Positions 28,082 through 36,837 of a stretch of 64,000 bases of DNA are shown here, piece by piece. Below the pieces are notes generated by a model. It was not told where the DNA came from. It was given only the letters and a program-made list of their open reading frames with translations, and ran no database searches. This DNA is from Arthrobacter sp. AQ5-06 (GTDB lineage: Bacteria; Actinomycetota; Actinomycetes; Actinomycetales; Micrococcaceae), in NCBI RefSeq assembly GCF_003287955.1, contig NZ_QMKP01000013.1, positions 59,196 through 123,195 on the forward strand, in the 5' to 3' direction. Both the position numbers and the translations under genes were made by a program. Numbering within the stretch: position 1 is the stretch's first letter; each line of letters begins with the position of its first letter.

Positions 28082-29370
28082 AAATCGCACGCACCGCCGC
28101 GGCAGTCGCCCTGGCCGCCCTCGCACTGACATCCTGCGCCCCGCCCACCTCGGACAACGCCGTCTCGTCCTCGGATGAGCAGACCGGAACCGTCCGCGTG
28201 TGGCTGTTCTCCGAAGTCAACCAGGACCCAAAGTCCGCCGTGGTCAAAGAGGCCGTCGCCGAGTTCGAGGCAGCCCACAGCGGCGCCAAGATCGACGTCC
28301 AGTACATCCCCGTTGACAGCCGGGCCGAACGCTTCAAGGCCGCCTTCAACGATCCCTCCAGCGCCCCGGACGTCGCCGAATTCGGCAACACCGACCTGGC
28401 GAGCTACGTGGCGTCCGGCGGCCTGGCCAATGTCACTGAAGACATCAAGGCCTGGGACGAGGCCAGGGACCTTGACAGCAAGATCCTGGCCACCACCGAA
28501 ATCGACGGCAAGAACTACGGCGTCCCCTGGTTCGTGGGCGTCCGTGCCCTCTACTACCGCACCGACCTGCTCCAGCAACTCGGCCTGGAGGTCCCCAAGA
28601 CCCTGGCCGACGTTGAAACCGTTGCCCGCGCCGTCCGCACGGCCAACCCCGGGATGCTCGGCATCTCGGTGGGCGGTGCAGCCCAGTTTTCGGCCATGCC
28701 GTACCTCTGGGCCAACGGCGGCAGCATCGCCACCAGAGAGGGAGACACCTTCGTCTCCGGCTTGGACTCCACGGAATCCCGCGAGGGCGTGGCCGCCTAC
28801 ACCCGCCTCCTAAAGGACGATATCTGCCCCGCCCAGACCTGCGCGGAATTCGGCGGCAACGCCAGCGTCCAGCAGTTCATTGCCGGGAAGTCGGCCATGA
28901 CCATCGGCGGCGACTTCAACTACAAGGCCGTGGCGGCCAGCGCCGTCAAGGACAAGTTCGCCGTGGTCGCCGTTCCGGGCAAAACGGCGGGTTCCGTTGC
29001 CCCGGCCTTTGCAGGCGGCAACAACCTCGGAGTCTTCAACAGCAGCACCCACCGCACACTGGCTGCCGACTTCGTGAAGCTGCTGGCCAGCAAGAAGTAC
29101 CAGCAGAAGATGTTCGACTCCATGGGCAACCTGCCCACCTTCTCGGACGTCCAGAAGGATGTGGCCGCCTCCAACGCCCAGGTGGCGCCCTTCATCCAGA
29201 CCCTCGGCGCCGGCACCAACTTCGTCCCCGTCACGGAGTCCTGGTCAACCATCGACGCTCAGGGCGTCTTCACCGGCATGTACCAGAAGATCGTCACCGG
29301 CAAGGCGGACGTCAACACGGCAACCAGCGAAGCCGCCGACGCCATGAACAAGGCATTCGGAGCCAAGTAA
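28078..29370 (+). CDS. ABC transporter sugar-binding lipoprotein (CUT1)
   Basis: The 430-residue extracytoplasmic solute-binding protein begins with a lipoprotein signal peptide ending in the lipobox ALTSC (Cys about 20). The body has the family-1 binding-protein pattern (VRVWLFSEVNQDP, FNDPSSAPDVAEFGNTD, GKNYGVPWFVGVRALYYRTDLL). It is the capture component for the two permeases downstream. The operon context with GH20 points to chitobiose or GlcNAc (Ngc/Das-like). The start is a TTG at 28078 after GGAGG, overlapping the kinase stop. No ATPase gene is in the operon, so a shared MsiK-type ATPase is expected. Confidence 0.88.
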   Translation: MKIARTAAAVALAALALTSCAPPTSDNAVSSSDEQTGTVRVWLFSEVNQDPKSAVVKEAVAEFEAAHSGAKIDVQYIPVDSRAERFKAAFNDPSSAPDVAEFGNTDLASYVASGGLANVTEDIKAWDEARDLDSKILATTEIDGKNYGVPWFVGVRALYYRTDLLQQLGLEVPKTLADVETVARAVRTANPGMLGISVGGAAQFSAMPYLWANGGSIATREGDTFVSGLDSTESREGVAAYTRLLKDDICPAQTCAEFGGNASVQQFIAGKSAMTIGGDFNYKAVAASAVKDKFAVVAVPGKTAGSVAPAFAGGNNLGVFNSSTHRTLAADFVKLLASKKYQQKMFDSMGNLPTFSDVQKDVAASNAQVAPFIQTLGAGTNFVPVTESWSTIDAQGVFTGMYQKIVTGKADVNTATSEAADAMNKAFGAK

Positions 29371-29413
29371 TGTCACGCATTCCTTCATCCACCTTCGCGC
29401 CGGGAGGCGCGGC

Positions 29414-30412
29414 ATGACGGCCCTGGCGCCGCTGCAGGCCGAATCGCCGCGCGGCAACAACAGCACCCGGCCCAGCGGCACCCCGACGGCGGACAGCAGG
29501 CCGGTCCGGCGTTCGAAGGTCAAGCGCGGGCTGGAACCGTGGCTGTACCTCGCCCCGGCCTTCATCGTCCTGATCGCCCTGCTGGGCTACCCCATCTTCC
29601 AGCTGATCAACGTCTCGCTGTACGACTACCGGCAGGCCCAGGTCAGCGGCAAGGCGCCGCTGCGGTTCACCGGGCTGGAGAACTACCAGAAGCTCTTCGC
29701 CGACCCGCAGTTCTGGACGGTGCTCGGCAACACGGTGATGTTCGCCGCCGCCTGCGTTGTCCTCACCCTGCTGGTGGGGAGCACGCTCGCGGTGCTGGCC
29801 ACCCGGCTACGGCCGTGGGTCCGCTCCACCCTGTTCATCGTCTCGCTGGGGGCGTGGGCCACTCCCGCCGTCACCGGCAGCGCCGTCTGGCTGTTCCTCT
29901 TCGACCCCACGCTCGGCTTGGTCAACAAGACGCTCGTGTCAATCGGCCTGACCCAGTTCGCCGGCCATTCCTGGACCTACGACAAATGGTCAGGCTTCGG
30001 CCTCGTCGCCAGCGAAGTGGTCTGGTGCTCGTTCCCGTTCGTCCTGGTGACCGTCTACGCCGGCATCCAGGCCATCTCCACCGAGGTCATCGAAGCGGCC
30101 CGGATCGACGGTGCCACCATGCCCCGGATCGCGCGCAGCATCATGCTTCCCATGCTGCGGCCCATCGTGATCGTGGTGACCATCCAGTCGATCATCTGGA
30201 ACTTCAAGATCTTCTCGCAGATCTACATCATGACCAACGGCGGCGGCATCGCCGGGCAGAACCTCGTGCTCAACGTCTACGGCTACCAGCAGGCGTTCGC
30301 GGCCAGCCTCTACGGGCTCGGTTCGGCCTTGGGCGTCATCATGACCGCCCTGCTCATGGCCATCACCCTCGTTTACCTCCGCATCCTCAAGAGAACGGGA
30401 GAAGCCCTGTGA
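29414..30412 (+). CDS. ABC sugar permease (MalF type)
   Basis: The 332-residue inner-membrane permease has six predicted helices and the EAA loop EAARIDGATMPRIARSIMLP that contacts the ATPase. A cytoplasmic N-terminal tail of about 35 residues precedes the first helix (YLAPAFIVLIALLGYPIF). It pairs with the next permease, whose GTG overlaps its stop. Substrate by context: chito-oligosaccharide or GlcNAc. Confidence 0.88.
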   Translation: MTALAPLQAESPRGNNSTRPSGTPTADSRPVRRSKVKRGLEPWLYLAPAFIVLIALLGYPIFQLINVSLYDYRQAQVSGKAPLRFTGLENYQKLFADPQFWTVLGNTVMFAAACVVLTLLVGSTLAVLATRLRPWVRSTLFIVSLGAWATPAVTGSAVWLFLFDPTLGLVNKTLVSIGLTQFAGHSWTYDKWSGFGLVASEVVWCSFPFVLVTVYAGIQAISTEVIEAARIDGATMPRIARSIMLPMLRPIVIVVTIQSIIWNFKIFSQIYIMTNGGGIAGQNLVLNVYGYQQAFAASLYGLGSALGVIMTALLMAITLVYLRILKRTGEAL

Positions 30413-31320
30413 GCGCCATCAACGTTTCACCCCGCACCAACGCGCCTTCCGCGGCGGACGCGCCGCAGAAGTTCCGCAGGAACGGACGACGCCGGTTCGG
30501 CGCCGACGCCGCGGCGCTCGCCATCGCCGTGGTGGTCGCTTTCCCGCTGTTCTGGATGGTGCTTTCGGCGCTGAAGCCCAAAACTGCACTGGATGCCGGC
30601 GATGCGGCGCCGTTCACTCTGGAACCGTCGCTCGAATCGTTCGGCCGGGTCCTGGCAGTCAACAACTTCGGCCAGTACTTCCTGAACAGCGTGATCGTAG
30701 CCCTGGCCGTCGTCGTTATTTCCACCATTCTGGCGTTCTTGGCCGCGGTAGCGCTGACCCGCTACAACTTCAAGATGCGCACCAAGCTGCTCATCATAAT
30801 CCTCGTGTCCCAGATGGTGCCCGTGGAAGCACTCACCATCCCGCTGTTCTTCCTGCTCCGCAACGCCGGCGAAGCCATCCCACTGGTGGGGCTGAACCAG
30901 CTGGGTTCCTTAGTGCTGGTTCACGTGGGCTTCAGTATCCCGTTCGCCATCTGGATGCTCCGCGGTTTTGTGGCCGCGGTGCCGGTCGAAATTGAGGAGG
31001 CGGCCCGCCTGGATGGTGCCAGCAGCTTCCGTTTCGTCAGATCCATCCTGTTCCCGCTGGTGGCGCCGGGTGTGGTGGCCTGCTCGGTGTTCTCCTTCAT
31101 CTCAACGTGGAACGACTTCCTGTTCGCGAAGACGTTCATCATCTCGGCCCAGGAGAACCAGACCCTGCCCATGGCGCTGCTGACCTTCTTCAAGCCCGAC
31201 CAGAACGATTGGGGCGCCATTATGGCCGGTTCCGTGATCATGACCATCCCCGTGCTGATCTTCTTCATCGCCGTACAGCGCAAGCTTGTATCCGGACTGG
31301 CGGGGGCGGTGAAAGGATGA
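30409..31320 (+). CDS. ABC sugar permease (MalG type)
   Basis: The 303-residue permease starts with GTG at 30409, overlapping the previous stop by four bases. It has six helices and the EAA motif EEAARLDGASSFRFVRSILFP. The longer upstream frame lies inside the previous permease gene and is not used. It overlaps the following GH20 start by four bases (ATGA), so uptake and hydrolysis genes are coupled. Confidence 0.88.
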   Translation: MSAINVSPRTNAPSAADAPQKFRRNGRRRFGADAAALAIAVVVAFPLFWMVLSALKPKTALDAGDAAPFTLEPSLESFGRVLAVNNFGQYFLNSVIVALAVVVISTILAFLAAVALTRYNFKMRTKLLIIILVSQMVPVEALTIPLFFLLRNAGEAIPLVGLNQLGSLVLVHVGFSIPFAIWMLRGFVAAVPVEIEEAARLDGASSFRFVRSILFPLVAPGVVACSVFSFISTWNDFLFAKTFIISAQENQTLPMALLTFFKPDQNDWGAIMAGSVIMTIPVLIFFIAVQRKLVSGLAGAVKG

Positions 31321-32939
31321 CCGCGCACCACCTTGTCCCGGCGCCGTGGTCAGTGCAGGACGGCTGCGGAGTATTGGAACTGGACGGTGCCACCACCTTG
31401 GGGGCCGATCGGGAACTGAACACGGCACGCCGCTGGCTGTCCCGTGCCCTGGGCGCGGCCACCGGCTGGGACCTGATGCCTGACCCGGCGGCCTCTGCCA
31501 CCATCAGCCTCCGGCTGGACCCGGAACTAGACGCCGAGGCGTACCGCCTGGACGTGGACACCGCCGTCGTGATCCAGGCGGGCGGGCCCGCCGGGGCGTT
31601 CTACGCCGCCCAGACGCTGCTGCAGCTGATGGGCCCGGCGGCACTGCGCCAGGCGCCCGCCGCTGCGGCCGGCCGGTCCGCGGACCCGTGGCCGGTTCCC
31701 CGGACGTCCATCCAGGACCGCCCCCGCTTCGGCTACCGGGGCGCCATGCTGGACGTGGCACGGCACTTCATGCCCAAGGACAACCTGCTGCGGTTCATCG
31801 AAGTGATGGCCATGCACAAGCTCAACGTCCTGCACCTGCACCTCACGGACGACCAGGGATGGCGGATCCAGATAAACCGCTACCCGAAGCTCACCGAAAC
31901 GGGCGCGTGGCGGCGTGAATCCTCCCGCGGATCCTGGCGGGCAGGGGTCTTCGACTCGCTGCCGCACGGCGGCTTCTACACGCAGGCGGACCTCCGCGAA
32001 GTGGTGGCCTTCGCGGCCGAACGGCACATCACCGTCATCCCGGAAGTCGATGTGCCCGGCCACAGCCAGGCTGCCATTGCCGCCTACCCCGAACTGGGCG
32101 CCGGCGCCGGGCCGGTGGAGGTCTGGACCCGCTGGGGTATTAGCGGAACCGTTCTGGAAACTTCGGACACCTCGCTGGAGTTCTACCGCAACGTGCTGGA
32201 CGAAGTCGTGGAGATTTTCCCGTCCCCCTGGATCAGCCTCGGCGGCGACGAAGTGCCGCTGACCCAGTGGCAGGCCAGCGACCGGGCCAAGACCAAGGCG
32301 GCCGAGTTGGGGCTGCCCGACGTGGCCGGGCTGCACAGCTGGTTCGTGCGGCAGCTGGCCATGCATCTTGAAAGGCACGGACGGGCCACGTCCGTGTGGG
32401 ACGAAATCGGCGACGGCGGACTGCCGGACGGCGCACTCGTGGCGTCCTGGCGCGGCTATGAGGGCGGGATCGAAGCCCTGAAGAACGGCTACGACGTCGT
32501 GATGTGCCCTGAGCACAAGCTGTACCTCGACCACCGGCAGGCCGACGGCGACGCCGAGCCGGTCCCGGTCGGTTTTGTCACCACCCTGCAGGCCGTCTAC
32601 GATTTCGAGCCGCTCCCGGAGAACGTGGATCCGGCGTTCCCCGGCCGGCTTCTGGGCGCCCAGGCCAACATCTGGACCGAGCACCTGGACTCGCCGCGGC
32701 GCGTCCACTACGCCGCGTATCCGCGTCTGAGCGCCGTCGCCGAGGTGTTCTGGTCCCGGCCCGAACACCGTGACTACGATGGGTTCCTGGCCCGGCTCAC
32801 CGGAGCCCACCTGATGCGGCTGGACGCCATGGGAGTGGAATACCGGCCGGTGTCGGGACCCAACCCGTGGCAGCAGCGGCCCGGGGTGGAGGGCTGGAAA
32901 CGAGACTACGACGCCGAACAGCGCACCGCCGCCGGATAG
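31317..32939 (+). CDS. Beta-N-acetylhexosaminidase (GH20)
   Basis: The 540-residue enzyme has an N-terminal GH20b domain and a catalytic barrel. Visible motifs are GAMLDVARHFMP, HLHLTDDQGWRIQI, IPEVDVPGHSQA and the catalytic pair in SLGGDEVPL (Asp-Glu for substrate-assisted catalysis), plus GAQANIWTEHLD. No signal peptide is present, so it likely acts in the cytoplasm on imported chitobiose, releasing GlcNAc for the ROK kinase. It is coupled to the permease gene upstream and followed after 7 bases by a rhodanese gene. Confidence 0.92.
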   Translation: MTAHHLVPAPWSVQDGCGVLELDGATTLGADRELNTARRWLSRALGAATGWDLMPDPAASATISLRLDPELDAEAYRLDVDTAVVIQAGGPAGAFYAAQTLLQLMGPAALRQAPAAAAGRSADPWPVPRTSIQDRPRFGYRGAMLDVARHFMPKDNLLRFIEVMAMHKLNVLHLHLTDDQGWRIQINRYPKLTETGAWRRESSRGSWRAGVFDSLPHGGFYTQADLREVVAFAAERHITVIPEVDVPGHSQAAIAAYPELGAGAGPVEVWTRWGISGTVLETSDTSLEFYRNVLDEVVEIFPSPWISLGGDEVPLTQWQASDRAKTKAAELGLPDVAGLHSWFVRQLAMHLERHGRATSVWDEIGDGGLPDGALVASWRGYEGGIEALKNGYDVVMCPEHKLYLDHRQADGDAEPVPVGFVTTLQAVYDFEPLPENVDPAFPGRLLGAQANIWTEHLDSPRRVHYAAYPRLSAVAEVFWSRPEHRDYDGFLARLTGAHLMRLDAMGVEYRPVSGPNPWQQRPGVEGWKRDYDAEQRTAAG

Positions 32940-32946
32940 GACACGA

Positions 32947-33363
32947 GTGACTACTGCAGGCGCGGCCGTCGGGGCCGTAGACGATGACGCAGAGGCGTAC
33001 TTCGGCGCCAAACTGAGGTTTGAGATCGACGTCATGGATGTGACCGAGAACTTCCCTGCCGGAGGATTCGTGCTCGTCGATACCAGGCGGCGTGCGTCCT
33101 GGGACCACGGCCATATCCCCGGTGCCGTGCACCTGCCCACCGCCGATATCCCGTCCCGCGCCCCGGACCTGATCCCCGCCGGCACCGACGTGGTGGTCTA
33201 TTCCTGGGGGCCGGGCTGCAACGGCAGCACGTTCGCGGCCCTGGCGTTCGCCGCCTTGGGCTACCGTGTGCGGGAAATGATCGGCGGCATCGAATACTGG
33301 GCCCGGAACGGCCATCCTGTGGGGACAGCCTCGGGTGCTAGCCAGGGAAGCCCGACGGGCTGA
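32947..33363 (+). CDS. Rhodanese-like domain protein
   Basis: The 138-residue protein is a single rhodanese domain: VLVDTRRRASWDHGHIPGAVHLP is the CH2A-like region (quoted in part by position 41-63), and the active-site loop is GCNGST with the candidate catalytic Cys at about 88. Such proteins transfer sulfane sulfur or act as phosphatase-like folds. Its location seven bases after the hexosaminidase, as last gene of an amino-sugar operon, is constant enough in spacing to imply co-transcription but does not explain its role. No signal peptide is seen. Confidence 0.82.
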   Translation: MTTAGAAVGAVDDDAEAYFGAKLRFEIDVMDVTENFPAGGFVLVDTRRRASWDHGHIPGAVHLPTADIPSRAPDLIPAGTDVVVYSWGPGCNGSTFAALAFAALGYRVREMIGGIEYWARNGHPVGTASGASQGSPTG

Positions 33364-33504
33364 TGACGGCGCACGCGGGCTAGCGACGCGCAAGTTTCCC
33401 AGGGACGCAAATACGGGTGAGGACACGTGAATCCACGCGTCGTCAGGCCGGTTGGGTGTCCTGGGCGAAGTTCCGTGTCAACCACCCGCGTCGACTCATC
33501 AAAG

Positions 33505-33553
33505 ATGCCCGCGTAGCTGTATTCGAAGAATCATCTGAGAATGCCCGCGTAGC
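33505..33553. repeat. Short direct repeat
   Basis: ATGCCCGCGTAGC occurs at 33505-33517 and again at 33541-33553, 36 bases apart, in the gene-free stretch between the rhodanese gene and the gntP remnant. It may be duplication debris. Confidence 0.6.
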
Positions 33554-33614
33554 GGCGTGTCCGCCGGGCCGATGTCCGCCGCTTCGGCATTGTGAGCCAC
33601 GGAGCTTTCGATGA

Positions 33615-33866
33615 GTGAACGCAGGGCTGTCACGAAGACCATCGCTACCCGTTACGCCAGGTCGGACCGGGCAGCTGGCGCTGATCGCGATCGCCATCTC
33701 CTCCGGATCCATCATCGCCAGCCACGTTAACGACGGCGGCTTCTGGATCATCGCCAAGTACTGCAACATGTCAGTCAAGGACACGCTCAAGACCTGGACC
33801 GTCCTGGAAACCGTGCTCTCCGTGGTCGGATCCGGCATGGCAGCACTGATCTACCAGTTCGTCTAA
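33615..33866 (+). pseudogene. C-terminal remnant of a GntP-family gluconate symporter
   Basis: From about 33660 the frame encodes the last 60-65 residues of a GntP-type permease: ALIAIAISSGSIIASHVNDG, GFWIIAKYCNMSVKDTLKTW and VLETVLSVVGSGMAALIYQF. The SHVNDGGFW and TWTVLET segments are diagnostic. About 85 percent of the usual 450 residues are missing, and the first residues after the apparent ATG do not fit the family. It is a non-functional relic left by a deletion upstream of hps. Confidence 0.8.
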
Positions 33867-33925
33867 ACACCACAGATATGAGCCGGAGCTTCACTAAAAT
33901 CTATGCTGGTGCGCCGCAACCAAAT

Positions 33926-33955
33926 CGGCGGTCCCCACCAAGGAGGGGACCGCCG
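33926..33955. terminator. Rho-independent terminator after hps
   Basis: A perfect 11-base stem (CGGCGGTCCCC and GGGGACCGCCG) encloses an 8-base loop. It lies about 40 bases beyond the hps stop on the minus strand; on the plus strand it is followed within ten bases by a short T run. It likely ends the phi-hps transcript and shields it from readthrough. Confidence 0.7.
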
Positions 33956-33997
33956 TCGGACGTTTTCTGGCGCCTGGCCGGCGCCGGCCCATTCCAG

Positions 33998-34621
33998 CTA
34001 GATGATCGCGGCCCGCAGCTCCTTGGCGGCGAGGGCGGGATCGTCCGCGCTGTAGATGGAGCCGCCAACAACTGCGACGTCGGCACCGGCGCGCTGCACG
34101 GCTTCAATGGTGGAGATGTTCACACCGCCGGCCACAGAGAACGGCACGCGCGCCTCCTCCCCGGCGCTGAGCAGGACGTTCAGGTTGTAGCCCGGCTTCG
34201 CCTGCTCGTCCAGGCCGGCGTGGAACTCGATGAACTTGGCTCCGAGGGCGCGGGCTTCCCTTGCACGGGTCACTTTGTCCGCCACCCCGATCAGGTCCAC
34301 AACGATGCCCTTGTTGTGGGCCTTCGCTGCCTTGACCGCGCCGGCGATGGTGGAATCGTCGGCGCCGCCGAGGACGGACACCAGGTCTGCACCCGCGCTG
34401 AAGGCGATGTCGGCTTCGAGCTCGCCTGCGTCCATGGTCTTCAGGTCTGCGAAGACGATCTTGTCCGGGTGGGCGGCCTTGACGGCGGTTACGGCGGACA
34501 GGCCGGCGTTCTTCACCAGCGGCGTTCCGAGCTCGATGATGTCAACGTATTCGGCGACCTTGCCCGCGAGTTCGAGGGCGGCTTCGACGGTCAGGACGTC
34601 CATGGCGACTTGGAGTTTCAT
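33998..34621 (-). CDS. hps: 3-hexulose-6-phosphate synthase
   Basis: Hps condenses formaldehyde with ribulose 5-phosphate in the RuMP pathway. The 207-residue product belongs to the OMP-decarboxylase-like barrel family with LQVAMDVLTVEAALELA, the metal-binding DLKTMDAGELEADIAF (Asp-x-Lys-x-x-Asp) and the phosphate-binding VAGGVNISTI and VVGGSIYS. It follows phi by 69 bases. In this cluster it would capture formaldehyde released from betaine and dimethylglycine methyl groups. Confidence 0.94.
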   Translation of the reverse strand: MKLQVAMDVLTVEAALELAGKVAEYVDIIELGTPLVKNAGLSAVTAVKAAHPDKIVFADLKTMDAGELEADIAFSAGADLVSVLGGADDSTIAGAVKAAKAHNKGIVVDLIGVADKVTRAREARALGAKFIEFHAGLDEQAKPGYNLNVLLSAGEEARVPFSVAGGVNISTIEAVQRAGADVAVVGGSIYSADDPALAAKELRAAII

Positions 34622-34690
34622 GTGTGGTCTCTTTTCGGTTGGTGGAGCGGTTTCGGTGGTAATGGGGTTTGGTCAGTGCGGCCCGGGCGC

Positions 34691-35293
34691 CTATTCGAGG
34701 TTCGCGTGGCGCTGCCAGAGGTCCTCCGGAGCCGACGCATCCTCGTCCCAAAGGCTTTGGAACACCGCTTCGGTGGTGGTGAACAGCACCTGCTCGAAGA
34801 GGCTGCCCGAATACTGCTGTGACACGGCCGAGGTGTGGTCCGTCTTGTGGGCAGCGGGGATAAGTACGACGGCGGCAGCAATGGCCGCGAGAGGGGAACC
34901 GGAGCTGGTGGTGTAGGCAGCCACCCGGGCACCGTGGGCGGCCGCGGTTTCCGCCGCCTTGACGACGCCGGCGGTGGTGCCGGAACCGGAGGCTGCGAGC
35001 AGCAGGTCGCCGGCGCGGACGGCTGGTGCCGTAGTTTCGCCCACGACGTGCACCGTCAGCCCGAGATGCATGAGCCGCATGGCCGCCATCTTCAGGACAA
35101 GGCCGCTGCGTCCGGCGCCGCTCACGAAGATCCTGTCGGCCAGCCTGAGCTCGGTTACGAGGGCACCGACCTGTGCCGGGTCAACGCGCTGGAATACTGC
35201 GCTGATCTCCTCCTGAACCAGGGTCCGGTTCCGCTCAAAGGCCTTGGACGTTCTCGCCAGGCCGGCCGGACTGGTTTCTGCGATGACACTCAT
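34691..35293 (-). CDS. phi: 6-phospho-3-hexuloisomerase
   Basis: The 200-residue SIS-domain isomerase converts hexulose 6-phosphate to fructose 6-phosphate. Recognised by IFVSGAGRSGLVLKMAAMRL and LLLAASGSGTTAGVVKAAE, both phosphosugar-binding loops of Phi/HxlB. The ATG at 35293 follows GAAGGAG. Together with hps it is the minimal formaldehyde-fixing module. The divergent LuxR-type regulator 131 bases away is the likely controller. Confidence 0.93.
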   Translation of the reverse strand: MSVIAETSPAGLARTSKAFERNRTLVQEEISAVFQRVDPAQVGALVTELRLADRIFVSGAGRSGLVLKMAAMRLMHLGLTVHVVGETTAPAVRAGDLLLAASGSGTTAGVVKAAETAAAHGARVAAYTTSSGSPLAAIAAAVVLIPAAHKTDHTSAVSQQYSGSLFEQVLFTTTEAVFQSLWDEDASAPEDLWQRHANLE

Positions 35294-35376
35294 TGGCGCC
35301 AGTCTCCTTCGTTTGTGACTCTTTCATCCTGTCCCGTCCGTTGGGCGGATCCAACGCCATAATCGGACGGTCGTGA

Positions 35377-35392
35377 CTACCTAAACGGGTAG
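35377..35392. promoter_or_regulatory. LuxR/NarL-type operator candidate
   Basis: CTACC and GGTAG flank a 6-base spacer between divergent phi and the HATPase-LuxR regulator. TAC-type inverted half-sites resemble those bound by NarL/LuxR helix-turn-helix proteins. Assignment to the neighbouring regulator is inferred. Confidence 0.45.
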
Positions 35393-35424
35393 GCAGATGA
35401 ACATCGCGCACGTAAACTGGGCAG

Positions 35425-36702
35425 GTGGAATCGCCCAACTCAGACCTGCTCGAGGCCATCGCAGCCCTGTCCACCGCCCCGCTTGCCACCATCGCGCAGC
35501 GGCTGCGGGAGGCCACCCTGCCCTATCTGGGCAGCAGCGCCCTGGTCATCTTCACCGAGGACTGCACGGGACGGCCCCAGAAGAAGGCCGGCGATGAAGC
35601 CATCATCAGCCGTGTGTCCATCGTCGAACTGGACCACATCCGGGCCTTAGCGGCCGGCGAAAGCCGGGAGAACGAGGCCTGGAGCGGAGAGGTATTGCTC
35701 GGCGGCGGGCCGCGCCCGGTCCTCGCTCTGTCTTCGCCGAGCAAAGCCCTGCTGGTCCTTGCCGATCCGCAAGCCCTGACGGACGCCGCAGACCGAGCCG
35801 AGGCAGAATGGATCCTCCGCTACCTCTGGACGCTGGCGGCCGAGCGGATCCGGGAAAAGGTGGCCGACGCGCCGCCGTCGTACCTCATCGAATCCCGCGC
35901 GGCGTCGGCCGAGCGGGTCAGGGTGACCGCCGAACTGGTGGACCAGCACTCCACCACCCTCGAAACCCTGCTCGCCGCGCTGAGATCGCCCGCGCTCAGT
36001 GACGGTGCGGCACGGAAGTCCGCCACCGACGCCGCGACCAGGGCCCTGGTTGGACTCCGCACGCTCAGCGACCGAACCACGGAACTGGTGGAGGAGCCGG
36101 TCGCCACGGCGTTCCAGCGCCTCCGCGAGGACCTTAAACCGCTCATGAACTTCAGCGGGATCGACGTCCAGTTCATCGAACCGCCCGTCAACGGCCGCGC
36201 CCTCCCCGGCGAAGTGGCACACGCTGCCCGGGCTATTGTCCGCGGGCTGGTCCTGGCCATGGTGGACCAGGCCGGAGTCCGCCGGATCCGCACGCAGTGG
36301 GATTGCGACGGCGAGAACCTCCTGGTCAACGTCCGCGACGACGGTCCCGGCGAACTGTCCGCGACGGCGCCCGCGATGGCCCGCCTCGCCCAGCGCGTCG
36401 AAGCCCTGGACGGCAGCATGTCGCTGGATGTGATGCCCGGCTGGGGTGCCGACGTCGCCGTGTCCCTCCCACTCGACCCGCCGGCGAGGCAGCTGGCCGA
36501 CGTCGCCGACTGGAAGCTCGGGGAGCGCGAACTGGAGGTCCTCCAGCTGCTCGCATCCGGCCAGCGGAACCGTGCAATCGCCGCCAAGCTGCACATCAGC
36601 GAAAACACGGTGAAGTTCCATCTCCGCAACATCTACCGCAAGGTGGGTGCCTCCTCGCGAACGGAAGCCGTTGCGATGGCCCACAGGAACGGTCTGCGCT
36701 GA
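35425..36702 (+). CDS. LuxR-family regulator with GAF-like and HATPase-like domains
   Basis: The 425-residue protein ends in a LuxR/GerE helix-turn-helix (about 362-422: GERELEVLQLLASGQRN, NTVKFHLRNIYRKVGASSRT). Before it is a region resembling a NarX-type histidine kinase ATPase (about 240-350, with VRDDGPGEL and GWGADVAVSLPL) and a helical stretch resembling a dimerisation domain, but no obvious phosphoacceptor His block was found. The N-terminal 130 residues may be a GAF-like sensor. This looks like a kinase-derived sensor fused directly to the DNA-binding domain. It is divergent from phi-hps and probably regulates formaldehyde fixation. The start is GTG at 35425. Confidence 0.8.
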   Translation: MESPNSDLLEAIAALSTAPLATIAQRLREATLPYLGSSALVIFTEDCTGRPQKKAGDEAIISRVSIVELDHIRALAAGESRENEAWSGEVLLGGGPRPVLALSSPSKALLVLADPQALTDAADRAEAEWILRYLWTLAAERIREKVADAPPSYLIESRAASAERVRVTAELVDQHSTTLETLLAALRSPALSDGAARKSATDAATRALVGLRTLSDRTTELVEEPVATAFQRLREDLKPLMNFSGIDVQFIEPPVNGRALPGEVAHAARAIVRGLVLAMVDQAGVRRIRTQWDCDGENLLVNVRDDGPGELSATAPAMARLAQRVEALDGSMSLDVMPGWGADVAVSLPLDPPARQLADVADWKLGERELEVLQLLASGQRNRAIAAKLHISENTVKFHLRNIYRKVGASSRTEAVAMAHRNGLR

Positions 36703-36837
36703 ACCAGCCGCCGTAACGCAATGCCGGCTCCCATGCGTCTGGCGGCATAGGATCGAAAGCGTCGAACTAACCGAGAGGACGCTCCGAGCGCCTTCGTGGC
36801 GGGCACGCAAGCCGCACACTACTTGAGAGTATGGATC

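Noticed and set aside
31107..31316. N-terminal extension of the GH20 frame
   Set aside because: It lies within the MalG-type permease gene in another frame; the ATG at 31317 with ATGA overlap is the natural start.
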